21,882 nucleotides of DNA from Lachnospiraceae bacterium UBA3785 (GTDB lineage: Bacteria; Bacillota; Clostridia; Lachnospirales; Lachnospiraceae): the NCBI GenBank assembly GCA_002369495.1, contig DFFD01000049.1, forward strand, positions 1 through 21,882. The letters run 5' to 3'. Positions 1 through 11,494 of this stretch are shown here, in pieces. The translations under genes and the position numbers were made by a program. The first letter of the stretch is position 1. Every line of letters starts with the position of its first letter. Under the pieces are notes generated by a model that was not told where the DNA came from, searched no databases, and worked only from the letters and a program-made list of their open reading frames with translations.

Positions 1-280
1 CCATGATGACGCTGCCGTCCGGAGACGGGGAAATGAAGCTGTCGTGCTTCTCGGCGGTGATGCCGGTGAGCGGCTGGAACCAGTGCGTGAAATGGGTCGC
101 GCCGTGGGAGACAGCCCAGTCCTTCATCGCCTGGGCGACGGCGTTCGCGACGCCGAGATCGAGCTCGCGGCCCTCATCGATCGTTTTCCGGAGGGATGCA
201 TAGACGTCCGCGGGGAGGGTGGAACGCATGACACGGTCATCAAATACGAGGCTTCCGAAGTATTCCGGTACGGTTTTCAT
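1..280 (-). CDS. glnN: Type III glutamine synthetase, N-terminal part (runs off left edge)
   Basis: The minus strand is open from the start codon to the window edge. About 93 residues are visible, beginning MKTVPEYFGSLVFDDRVMR and followed by a segment around THWFQPLTG and EKHDSF. These are characteristic of the N-terminal domain of type III (GSIII, GlnN) glutamine synthetases, which make glutamine from glutamate, ammonia and ATP in the cytoplasm. The family is usually about 700 residues, so most of the gene lies outside. Two in-frame start codons exist, at 286 and 280. The AAGGAG site at 295-290 is only 3 bases from the first but 9 from the second, so 280 is preferred, not proven. The gene is divergent from gltB and has its own promoter and two leader attenuators. 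The recognition is from remembered family sequence; the catalytic core is not visible. Confidence 0.9.
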   Translation of the reverse strand, partial: MKTVPEYFGSLVFDDRVMRSTLPADVYASLRKTIDEGRELDLGVANAVAQAMKDWAVSHGATHFTHWFQPLTGITAEKHDSFISPSPDGSVIM

Positions 281-300
281 TTTCATAATCTCCTTTTCCT

Positions 301-357
301 TAAAATAAAAAAGGCAGCGATCCCTTCGTGTGAACACGAAAGACATCGTTGCCTTTC
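301..357 (-). promoter_or_regulatory. glnN leader attenuator 2: second ANTAR-type hairpin overlapping a terminator
   Basis: A second copy of the same design. On the minus strand AAAGGC-AACGAT-GTCTTT (356-339), with an extra G-C pair outside, gives a hexaloop with A1 and G4. It overlaps the 5' arm of a long stem (354-335 against 330-312, loop TTCA, one bulge and mismatches) that runs into a T-rich tract ending at 301. The terminator lies about 20 bases before the start codon, so it would control entry into glnN. Confidence 0.7.
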
Positions 358-371
358 TGTATGTTTTTCCG

Positions 372-420
372 AAAAGAAAAGGCGCCTCTGAGCTGTTAAC
401 TCAAAGACGCCGTTGCCTTT
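372..420 (-). promoter_or_regulatory. glnN leader attenuator 1: ANTAR-type hairpin overlapping a terminator
   Basis: Reading the minus strand, AAAGGC-AACGGC-GTCTTT (420-403) forms a six-pair stem (one G-U pair) with a hexaloop having A1 and G4, the ANTAR recognition signature. The alternative fold is a 12-pair stem (arms 411-400 and 392-381, with two G-U pairs) followed by TTTTCTTTT, a terminator. The two folds share bases and exclude each other, so binding of the small hairpin should favour readthrough. The structures are seen; the regulation is inferred. Confidence 0.7.
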
Positions 421-431
421 TATGGTTCGGA

Positions 432-460
432 ATTGTACAGCAAAAAATTTAACTTGTCAA
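432..460 (-). promoter_or_regulatory. Sigma-A promoter for glnN
   Basis: On the minus strand there is a perfect -35 TTGACA (460-455), a 17-base spacer and a -10 TACAAT (437-432). Transcription should start near 425, a few bases before the first hexaloop hairpin of the glnN leader. The -35 box lies 24 bases from that of the divergent gltB promoter, so both promoters share one small control region. Confidence 0.85.
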
Positions 461-484
461 CGGTCAAATTCAAATTTTTTTCTG

Positions 485-513
485 TTGACAAACAAAAGCA
501 TAAACATTATTAT
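485..513 (+). promoter_or_regulatory. Sigma-A promoter for the gltB-carB operon
   Basis: A perfect -35 TTGACA (485-490), 17-base spacer and -10 TATTAT (508-513). The start site should be near 520, so the RNA begins almost exactly with the hexaloop hairpin. The sequence closely resembles the dapL promoter at 17918-17946, including the AAAAGC tract just after the -35 box. Confidence 0.85.
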
Positions 514-518
514 GTGCC

Positions 519-576
519 TTAGAGGCAACGGAGTCTCTAATGTATGAAGGCATTAGAGGCTCCGCTGCCTTTTTTT
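519..576 (+). promoter_or_regulatory. gltB operon attenuator: ANTAR-type hairpin overlapping an intrinsic terminator
   Basis: AGAGGC-AACGGA-GTCTCT (521-538) forms a six-pair stem with a hexaloop having A1 and G4; two further T-A pairs extend it to 519-540. It is mutually exclusive with a strong terminator: 20-base arms 523-542 and 551-570 (one A-C mismatch, one G-U pair) followed by a run of T to 576. TGCCT (514-518) could also pair with AGGCA (523-527), a further competing fold. A second adjacent hexaloop of the classical ANTAR pair is not obvious; the terminator loop can be closed to ATGAAG, which lacks G4. Antitermination by the ANTAR protein encoded in the same operon is inferred. Confidence 0.75.
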
Positions 577-609
577 GTAAGCAGCGGCGCCTCGGAAAGG
601 GAAGTAATT

Positions 610-3600
610 ATGAAGCAGGGACTTTCATTTGACAGAGAACATGATGCGTGCGGCATCGGCGCGGTCGTAAAGATCGACGGGATCCCGGAATATTCGGTTC
701 TGGACGATGCGCTGGCGATCGTGGAGAAGTTGGAGCACCGGGCCGGCAAGGACGCGAGCGGAACCGTCGGGGACGGCGTCGGCATCCTTGTGGCGATCGC
801 GCATTCATTTTTTGAGAAGGCCGCGAAGGAGGCGGGACTGTCGGTCGGGGAGGCCGGCGAGTACGGGATCGGCATGTTTTTCCTGCCGGAGGACCGGCTG
901 AAGCGCACATTTGCCAAAAGGCTCTTTGAGGTGATTGCCGCGAAGGAGGGAATCCCCGTGATCGGCTGGCGGAAAGTGCCGATCCACCCGGAAATCCTGG
1001 GCGAAAGAGCCAGAAACTGTATGCCGGCGATCCGCCAGTGTTTCCTTAAGAAGCCGGCGGATACGGAGAAGGGGATCGATTTTGACCGGAGGCTATATGT
1101 GGTCCGCCGCGAGTTCGAGCAGAGCTCGGAGGACACCTATGTGTGCTCGCTGTCTTCGCGGACGATCGTCTACAAGGGCATGTTCCTGGTCGGCCAGCTC
1201 CGCCGGTTCTATGAGGATCTTGAGAGCGAGGATTACAAGACGGCGATCGCGATGGTGCACTCCCGGTTTTCGACCAACACCCTGCCGAGCTGGGAGAGAG
1301 CGCATCCTTACCGTTTTATCGCTCACAACGGGGAGATCAACACGATCAGGGGCAACTACGACCGCATGCTGGCCCGCGAGGAGACCATGCACTCGCCGCT
1401 CCTTGAAGGGGAGAAGGACAAGATCTACCCGGTCATCTCCGGGAACGGTTCCGACTCGGCCATGCTCGACAATACGCTGGAATTCCTGTATATGAACGGA
1501 ATGGATCTTCCGCTCGCCATGATGACCCTGATTCCGGAGCCTTGGAAAAACAACCGGTTCATGAGCGAGACCAGGAAGGACTTCTACCACTATTACGCGA
1601 CCATGATGGAGCCCTGGGACGGTCCGGCCGCAATCCTCTTTACGGACGGCGAGCTCTTCGGCGCGACGCTGGACCGCAACGGCCTCAGGCCTTCCCGCTG
1701 CTATGTCACGGATGACAACCGCCTGATCCTCTCTTCCGAGGTGGGCGTTCTTGACATTGCGCCGGAGCATATTGTCCGGAAGACGAGGCTCATGCCCGGC
1801 AGGATGCTGCTCGTCGACACGAAGCGGAAGAGGATCATCTCGGATGAGGAGTGCAAGGAATATTACGCATCGGCCCATCCGTACGGAGAGTGGATCGACG
1901 CGAACCTGGTGCACTTAAAGGACCTTGCGATCCCGAACCGCCAGGTGCCGGTCCACACACAGCCGGAGCGCGACCGCCTCTACAAGGTCTTCGGCTACAG
2001 CTATGAGGAGGTCAGGACTTATATTCTCGAAGCGGCGGCAGGCGGTGCGGAGCCAACGGTCTCCATGGGCCACGACGTTCCGCTGGCGTCCCTCTCGGAT
2101 AACTATCCGCTTCTTTACCGGTTCTTCCAGCAGCAGTTTGCCCAGGTGACCAACCCGCCGATCGACGCCCTGCGCGAGAAGATCGTCACGGACACGACCG
2201 TCTACATCGGTTCTGACGGGGACCTGCTCCTCGAGAAGAGCGACAACTGCACGGTGCTCGAGGTCAACAACCCGATCCTGACCGGCGTCGACATGATGAA
2301 AATAAGATCCATCAGGCGCCGCGGCTTTAAGACGGAGACGGTTTCGCTGCTCTATTATAAGCACACCTCGCTGGCAAAGGCGGTCGACCAGCTCTATCTG
2401 GCGGTAGACCGCGCGGCAGCCGGCGGCGCCAATATCATCATCCTGTCCGACCGCGGCGTGGATGAAAACCATGTGCCGATCCCGGCGCTTCTTGCGGTCT
2501 CCGCCGTGGAGCAGCACCTCGTCCACACGAAAAAGCGGACGGCCGTGTCCCTGATCCTCGAGAGCGGCGAGGTGAGGGACGTTCACCAGGCGGCCTGCGT
2601 CCTGGGCTTCGGGGCACGGGCGGTCAACCCGTACCTTGCGCACGAGTGCATCGAGGAACTCATCACGCTGGGGCTCCTCGACAAGGATCCGCACACAGCG
2701 GTCGACGATTACGACCAGGCGCTCCTTTCCGGGGTAGTCAAGATCGCGGCCAAGATGGGCATTTCCACGATCCAGTCCTATCAGTCCGCCCGGATCTTCG
2801 AGGGAATCGGGCTGGCAAAAGAGGTGATTGACCTTTATTTTACCGGCATGACCTGCCGCGTCGGCGGCATCGGCATCAGAGAGATCGAGGAGGGCATCGC
2901 CTACCGGCATGACCGGGCTTTCGACCCGATGGGCCTGCCGGTGGATCCGGTCCTCGACAGCAGCGGCTTCCACAACCTGAGGAGCGGCCCGGGCAAAGAG
3001 GACCATCTCTACAGCCCGAAGACGATCGTGCTCCTGCAGCAGGCCTGCCGGACCGGAAACTATGAGAAGTTCAAGGAGTACAGCTCTCTCGTGGATGACG
3101 CGAATCACCCGCACACGCTGCGGGGGCTCCTCGATTTCCTGCCGGCGGGCGATCCGGTGGCTATTTCCGAGGTCGAGCCGGTGGAGGAGATCGTAAAACG
3201 GTTCCAGACGGGCGCCATGAGCTACGGCTCCCTCTCCGAGGAGGCGCATGAGACGATCGCACTGGCGATGAACCGGCTCGGCGGCCGCTCCAACACCGGC
3301 GAGGGCGGGGAGGCCCGCGAGCGGTTCGGCACCTTGAAGAACAGCGCGGTCAAGCAGGTCGCTTCCGGCCGCTTCGGCGTGACCGAGGAATACCTCTTAA
3401 GCGCGAAGGAGATCCAGATCAAGATGGCCCAGGGGGCAAAGCCCGGCGAGGGCGGAAACCTCCCGGCCAAAAAGGTCTATCCGTGGGTCGCGAAGACCCG
3501 GTGCTCGACGCCGGGCGTGCAGCTCATCTCGCCGCCGCCCCACCACGATATCTACTCCATCGAGGATCTGGCCCAGCTCATCTACGATCTTAAAAATGCA

Positions 3601-5142
3601 AACCGCAAAGCCCGCATCTCCGTCAAGCTGGTCTCGGAAGCCGGCGTCGGCACGATCGCCTCGGGCGTCGCGAAGGCGGGCGCCCAGGTGGTTCTCATCT
3701 CCGGCTATGACGGCGGAACCGGCGCGGCGCCCTACAGCTCGGTCCACAATGCGGGGCTCCCGTGGGAGCTCGGCGTGGCGGAGACCCACCAGGCCCTCAT
3801 CGAGAGCGGCCTTCGCGCCAGGGTCCGGATCGAGACGGACGGCAAGCTTATGACCGGGCGGGATGTCGCGATCGCAGCCCTGCTCGGGGCGGAAGAGTAC
3901 GGATTCGCGACGGCTCCCCTCGTCTCGCTGGGCTGCATGATGATGCGGGTCTGCTCGAAGAATACCTGTCCTGTCGGGATCGCAACCCAGAACGAGTGCC
4001 TCAGGGCACGGTTCGCGGGCAGGCCGGAGCACCTCATCAATTTCATGACCTTCATCGCGACGGAGCTCCGGGAGATCATGGCGGGTCTGGGGTTCAAAAC
4101 CGTGGACGAGATGATCGGCCGCACGGACTGCCTGAAGAAGAGGGAGCAGTTTGCGCAGCCGCATGCGCAGATGGTTTCATTTTCCGAAATATTAAAGCCC
4201 GGTTTTGCCCATGCCGAAGACAGCCGTTTTGACCCGAAGAGAAGCTTTGATTTCGGGCTGGAGAAAACCATCGATGAGCGGTGCCTGCTGCCCTGGTTTG
4301 AAAAAGCGGCGGAAGACGGCGGGGAGCCCGCGGAGATCTCCGTGGCGGTGAGCTCGACCGACCGGACCTTCGGGACAATCCTGGGCTCGGAGATCGTGCG
4401 GAAATACGGGAGCGGCTGTGAAAAACTCCCGGAAGACCGCTTTACGATCAACTGTGAGGGCGGCGGCGGCCAGTCCTTCGGGGCGTTTATCCCGCACGGG
4501 CTCACGATACGGCTGAGAGGCGACGCAAACGACGGCTTCGGCAAGGGACTCTCGGGCGGCAAGCTGGTGGTGAGTCCGCCGGAGGGCAGCCGTTTCGAGG
4601 CTTCGGAGAACATTATCGTCGGAAATGTTGCACTCTACGGGGCGACATCCGGCAAGGCGTTCATCTGCGGCGTCGCGGGCGAGCGTTTCCTCGTCAGGAA
4701 CTCCGGCGCGACGGCGGTCGCGGAGGGCTGCGGCGACCACGGTCTCGAGTACATGACCGGCGGGCGGGCCGTGATCCTGGGGCAGACCGGCAAGAATTTT
4801 GCGGCCGGCATGAGCGGCGGCATCGCCTACGTGCTCGACCGAAGCCACAGCCTCTACCGGAGGGTCAACAAGGACCTGGTCGAGCTTGGCGAGGTCCGGG
4901 AAAAATACGATATCGCGGAGCTGAAAGGCATCCTTACGGAGTATGTCCGCGAAACAGGCTCGAAGCTCGGGCGGGAGATCCTGGACAACTTCGACGCGGA
5001 GATCCTGAACTTCAAGAAGGTCGTCTCCCGCGATTATCTGAGGATGATCAAAGCCATCAGCCGCTATGAGGAGCAGGGAATCGACAGAGAGAAGGCGGAG
5101 CTCGAGGCTTTCAGGGAGCTTACGGGAACGGAAGCCTCATAA
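610..5142 (+). CDS. gltB: Glutamate synthase, large (alpha) subunit
   Basis: This 1510-residue protein transfers the amide nitrogen of glutamine to 2-oxoglutarate, giving two glutamates, in a cytoplasmic complex with GltD. It starts MKQGLSFDREHDACGIG: Cys14 after a short propeptide is the N-terminal nucleophile of the class II glutamine amidotransferase domain (to about residue 400). A central domain follows, then the FMN-binding synthase domain (about 850-1210, with KPGEGGNLPAKKV and ISGYDGGTGAAP). The [3Fe-4S] cysteines are 1109, 1115 and 1120 (C-x5-C-x4-C). A C-terminal GXGXG beta-helix (about 1240-1430) completes the family architecture and length. The frame is open back to an ATG at 544, but that codon lies inside the leader terminator. 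The ATG at 610 has a purine-rich AAAGGGAAG upstream and gives the expected short propeptide. First gene of the operon. Confidence 0.97.
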   Translation: MKQGLSFDREHDACGIGAVVKIDGIPEYSVLDDALAIVEKLEHRAGKDASGTVGDGVGILVAIAHSFFEKAAKEAGLSVGEAGEYGIGMFFLPEDRLKRTFAKRLFEVIAAKEGIPVIGWRKVPIHPEILGERARNCMPAIRQCFLKKPADTEKGIDFDRRLYVVRREFEQSSEDTYVCSLSSRTIVYKGMFLVGQLRRFYEDLESEDYKTAIAMVHSRFSTNTLPSWERAHPYRFIAHNGEINTIRGNYDRMLAREETMHSPLLEGEKDKIYPVISGNGSDSAMLDNTLEFLYMNGMDLPLAMMTLIPEPWKNNRFMSETRKDFYHYYATMMEPWDGPAAILFTDGELFGATLDRNGLRPSRCYVTDDNRLILSSEVGVLDIAPEHIVRKTRLMPGRMLLVDTKRKRIISDEECKEYYASAHPYGEWIDANLVHLKDLAIPNRQVPVHTQPERDRLYKVFGYSYEEVRTYILEAAAGGAEPTVSMGHDVPLASLSDNYPLLYRFFQQQFAQVTNPPIDALREKIVTDTTVYIGSDGDLLLEKSDNCTVLEVNNPILTGVDMMKIRSIRRRGFKTETVSLLYYKHTSLAKAVDQLYLAVDRAAAGGANIIILSDRGVDENHVPIPALLAVSAVEQHLVHTKKRTAVSLILESGEVRDVHQAACVLGFGARAVNPYLAHECIEELITLGLLDKDPHTAVDDYDQALLSGVVKIAAKMGISTIQSYQSARIFEGIGLAKEVIDLYFTGMTCRVGGIGIREIEEGIAYRHDRAFDPMGLPVDPVLDSSGFHNLRSGPGKEDHLYSPKTIVLLQQACRTGNYEKFKEYSSLVDDANHPHTLRGLLDFLPAGDPVAISEVEPVEEIVKRFQTGAMSYGSLSEEAHETIALAMNRLGGRSNTGEGGEARERFGTLKNSAVKQVASGRFGVTEEYLLSAKEIQIKMAQGAKPGEGGNLPAKKVYPWVAKTRCSTPGVQLISPPPHHDIYSIEDLAQLIYDLKNANRKARISVKLVSEAGVGTIASGVAKAGAQVVLISGYDGGTGAAPYSSVHNAGLPWELGVAETHQALIESGLRARVRIETDGKLMTGRDVAIAALLGAEEYGFATAPLVSLGCMMMRVCSKNTCPVGIATQNECLRARFAGRPEHLINFMTFIATELREIMAGLGFKTVDEMIGRTDCLKKREQFAQPHAQMVSFSEILKPGFAHAEDSRFDPKRSFDFGLEKTIDERCLLPWFEKAAEDGGEPAEISVAVSSTDRTFGTILGSEIVRKYGSGCEKLPEDRFTINCEGGGGQSFGAFIPHGLTIRLRGDANDGFGKGLSGGKLVVSPPEGSRFEASENIIVGNVALYGATSGKAFICGVAGERFLVRNSGATAVAEGCGDHGLEYMTGGRAVILGQTGKNFAAGMSGGIAYVLDRSHSLYRRVNKDLVELGEVREKYDIAELKGILTEYVRETGSKLGREILDNFDAEILNFKKVVSRDYLRMIKAISRYEEQGIDREKAELEAFRELTGTEAS

Positions 5143-5159
5143 CGGCGGGAGGTAATAAG

Positions 5160-6623
5160 ATGGGTAAAGAGACAGGCTTTCTTGAATTTGAACGAATCGA
5201 TAACAGAGAGATCCCGGTGAGGGAACGAATCAGGGGTTACGGGGAATTCCACACGAACGTAAGTGAGGCGGTCAGGAGGAACCAAGGAGGGCGCTGCATG
5301 AACTGCGGCGTTCCCTTCTGCCAGTCGGCGATGCAGCTTTCCGGCATGGTGGTCGGCTGTCCCCTTCACAACCTGATCCCGGAGTGGAACGATGCAATCT
5401 ACCGCGGCGAGGACGAGCACGCGCTCTCAAGGCTCCTCAAGACCAACCGCTTCCCGGAATTCACCGGCCGGGTGTGTCCGGCCTTATGTGAGAAGGCCTG
5501 CATCTGCGGGCAGTATGACGATCCGGTGACGGTCCGGGACAATGAATTCTTCCTCATCGAGAAGGGCTATGAGAAGGGCTGGATGCGGGCAAAACCGCCT
5601 GCCGCGGAGAGCGGCAAGAAGGTGGCGGTGGTCGGCAGCGGCCCCTCGGGGCTCTCCTGCGCGGACGCCCTCAGGCGGCGCGGCCACGCGGTCACCGTCT
5701 TTGAGCGGGAGGACCGCATCGGCGGGCTCCTCATGTACGGGATCCCGAACATGAAGCTCGACAAGAGCGTGCTGGCAAGAAGGCAGAAGCTGATGGAGGA
5801 GGAGGGTGTCATTTTCAAAACCGGGGTGAATGTCGGTGAGAAAATGAAACCCGCGCGCCTCATGAAAGACTATGACGCGGTGGTCCTGTGCTGCGGATCG
5901 AAGCAGCCCCGGGCTCTCGCCGCGGAGGGCATCGAAGGCGCGGGAGGCGTCTTCTTTGCGGTGGATTTCCTCAAAGCCGCGACCAGGAACGTGCTCGGGA
6001 TCGAGGCCCTGCCGGAAGAATATGATGCGAAAGGGCGGGACGTCGTGATCGTCGGAGGCGGCGACACCGGCAACGACTGCATCGGGACCGTGATCCGCAT
6101 GGGCGCAAAGTCGGTGACGGCGCTCGAGATGATGCCGAAGCCGCCGCTTGAGAGGCTGCCGGGCAACCCCTGGCCGGAGTGGCCGAAGACCTTCCGGACC
6201 GATTACGGGCATGCGGAGGCAATCGAACTCTTCGGCGCGGACCCGCGGGTCTTTAAGACCACGGTCAAGAAGGTGATCACGAAGGACGGACGGGTCTCGG
6301 AGATCACGACCGTGGAGGTGAGTTTCGTGAACGGGAAGCTCACGGAGACGCCCGGGAGTGAGCGGACGATTAAATGCGGCCTGCTGCTCATCGCGGCGGG
6401 CTTCATCGGGGCGGAGAAGCTGCTCCCGGAGGCATTCGGCCTTGCGATGACGAAAAGAGGGGCCGTCGCGACGCCGGAAGAAAAATACGTAACGAGCGTG
6501 CCGGGCGTGTTCGCCGCGGGCGACATGCGGAGAGGACAGAGCCTTGTTGTCTGGGCGCTGGCGGAGGGAAGGGCCTGCGCCGCGGAAGTGGATGAGTACC
6601 TGATGGGATACAGGAACAGCTGA
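5160..6623 (+). CDS. gltD: Glutamate synthase, small (beta) subunit
   Basis: This 487-residue flavoprotein passes electrons from NAD(P)H through FAD and [4Fe-4S] clusters to GltB. The N-terminal cluster region has Cys46, 49, 54, 67 and Cys106, 110, 114, 116 (CMNCGVPFC and CPALCEKACIC). The FAD Rossmann motif VAVVGSGPSG starts at residue 155, the NAD(P)H motif DVVIVGGGDTG at about 294, and the second FAD contact FAAGD near 450. Length and order match GltD. A GGGAGGT site precedes the ATG, 17 bases after the gltB stop, so both subunits come from one transcript. Related oxidoreductase subunits (PreT, NfnB-like) share the fold, but the direct pairing with gltB settles the call. Confidence 0.96.
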   Translation: MGKETGFLEFERIDNREIPVRERIRGYGEFHTNVSEAVRRNQGGRCMNCGVPFCQSAMQLSGMVVGCPLHNLIPEWNDAIYRGEDEHALSRLLKTNRFPEFTGRVCPALCEKACICGQYDDPVTVRDNEFFLIEKGYEKGWMRAKPPAAESGKKVAVVGSGPSGLSCADALRRRGHAVTVFEREDRIGGLLMYGIPNMKLDKSVLARRQKLMEEEGVIFKTGVNVGEKMKPARLMKDYDAVVLCCGSKQPRALAAEGIEGAGGVFFAVDFLKAATRNVLGIEALPEEYDAKGRDVVIVGGGDTGNDCIGTVIRMGAKSVTALEMMPKPPLERLPGNPWPEWPKTFRTDYGHAEAIELFGADPRVFKTTVKKVITKDGRVSEITTVEVSFVNGKLTETPGSERTIKCGLLLIAAGFIGAEKLLPEAFGLAMTKRGAVATPEEKYVTSVPGVFAAGDMRRGQSLVVWALAEGRACAAEVDEYLMGYRNS

Positions 6624-6633
6624 CGGAGGGATC

Positions 6634-7851
6634 ATGAATTACACGAAAGAGGAAGTGAAGCAGTTCGTTGAGGAGGAGGACGTAAAATTCATACGCCTCG
6701 CCTTCACCGACGTGTTCGGAAAGGCAAAAAACGTCTCCATCATGGCTTCGGAGCTCGACCGGGCCTTCCGGGAGGGCATCGCGATCGATGCGTGGGCGGT
6801 CGCGGGATTCGAGGATTTTCCGACCTCGGATATCTTTCTGCACCCGGACCCGGACACGCTGGCGATCCTGCCCTGGCGGCCGGAGCACGGGCGGGTCGTC
6901 CGCATGTACTGCAGCATCACCTGGCCGGACGGGACGCCTTTTCCGTGCGATACGCGGAGCCTGCTTGTGAGAGCGGCGGCGGAGGCTGCCGAAAAAGGCT
7001 ATACCTTCCGGTTCGGGACGGAGCAGGAATTTTATCTCTTCCGGGATGAAGGGGAAAATGAAAACACAAAGATCCCCTACGACAAGGCAGGCTACATGGA
7101 TATCGGGCCGGACGACAAATGCGAAAATATCCGCCGGGAGATCTGCATGACGCTGGAGCAGATGGGGATCTTCCCGGAGAGTTCCCACCACGAGGAGGGA
7201 CCCGGGCAGAATGAGATCGATTTCAGGTACTGCGAGGCCCTCAAGGCGGCGGATGACGCGATGACCTTCCGCTCGGTCGTCCACGCGATCGCGAACCGAA
7301 ACGGGGCAATCGCGGATTTCTCCCCGAAACCGCTTCCGGGGAAACCGGGGAGCAGCATGCACATCAATTTCTCCGTGCGGTCGGGCGGGAAGGATATCAG
7401 TCTGGATCCGGTCATCGCAGGGATCATGGCGCATATCCGGGGGATGTCTTTATTTTTCAATCCTCTTGAGGAATCCTATGAGCGGCTCGGCGGCCTCATG
7501 GCGCCCGGATACATCTGCTGGGCAAGGGAGAACCGGTCGGCGCTCATCCGCATCCCGGCTGCGTTCGGAAAATACCAGAGAGGCGAGCTGCGCTCTCCGG
7601 ACGCGATGGCGAACCCGTATCTCGCGTTTGCCCTGGTGATCTATGCGGGGCTTGCGGGCCTTGAGGCCGGGCTGGTTCCGGAAAAGCCGGTCGAGGGCAA
7701 CCTCTACCGGGCTTCGGAGGAGGCGCTCGCGGGCCTTGAGCGGCTCCCGGGTTCCCGCGCGGAGGCTGCGGAGGCGGCTTCGGGCAGTTCCCTGATCAGG
7801 AAATGCATCCCGGAGCAGCTGCTTAACGTCTTTCTTAGGGAGGATAACTGA
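6634..7851 (+). CDS. glnA: Short, divergent glutamine synthetase of type I fold
   Basis: A 405-residue protein of the GlnA fold, against about 440-470 for usual GSI. Many active-site motifs are kept: FTDVFG (24-29), E130/E132 in EQEF, HHEEGPGQNE (E187, E194), H243, ENRSALIRIP (299-308) and RGELRSPD (316-323). Several are not. The Glu-flap motif GYEAP of family members reads GLMAP with Met289 in place of Glu. The NGSGMH loop reads PGSSMH (Pro238 for Asn). The Arg that B. subtilis GlnA uses in feedback inhibition (R62) aligns with Asp61. The C-terminal tail that clasps the hexamer rings is missing. It may be a feedback-insensitive synthetase or a related ligase. GACGGAGGG precedes the ATG, 10 bases after gltD. 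The alignments are from memory of the family. Confidence 0.85.
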   Translation: MNYTKEEVKQFVEEEDVKFIRLAFTDVFGKAKNVSIMASELDRAFREGIAIDAWAVAGFEDFPTSDIFLHPDPDTLAILPWRPEHGRVVRMYCSITWPDGTPFPCDTRSLLVRAAAEAAEKGYTFRFGTEQEFYLFRDEGENENTKIPYDKAGYMDIGPDDKCENIRREICMTLEQMGIFPESSHHEEGPGQNEIDFRYCEALKAADDAMTFRSVVHAIANRNGAIADFSPKPLPGKPGSSMHINFSVRSGGKDISLDPVIAGIMAHIRGMSLFFNPLEESYERLGGLMAPGYICWARENRSALIRIPAAFGKYQRGELRSPDAMANPYLAFALVIYAGLAGLEAGLVPEKPVEGNLYRASEEALAGLERLPGSRAEAAEAASGSSLIRKCIPEQLLNVFLREDN

Positions 7852-7880
7852 GGATCTTGCCAGACGGAAGGAATGAAGCT

Positions 7881-11490
<3,610 letters not shown>

Positions 11491-11494
<4 letters not shown>

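Noticed and set aside
44..391. Plus-strand open frame at the left edge
   Set aside because: It is antisense to the glnN coding sequence and its leader; the minus-strand frame has clear type III glutamine synthetase similarity.
544..609. Upstream ATG extending gltB by 22 residues
   Set aside because: The codon lies in the loop of the leader terminator, lacks a ribosome-binding site, and would bury the N-terminal nucleophile Cys14 behind a propeptide of 35 residues.
1093..4848. Long minus-strand open frames inside gltB (also in other operon genes)
   Set aside because: They are the expected shadow of GC-rich codon use opposite strongly conserved genes, and have no recognisable protein features.
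7857..7880. TTG start for the ANTAR regulator
   Set aside because: The ATG at 7881 has a well-spaced GGAAGGA site and gives the usual receiver start; the TTG has only a distant site.
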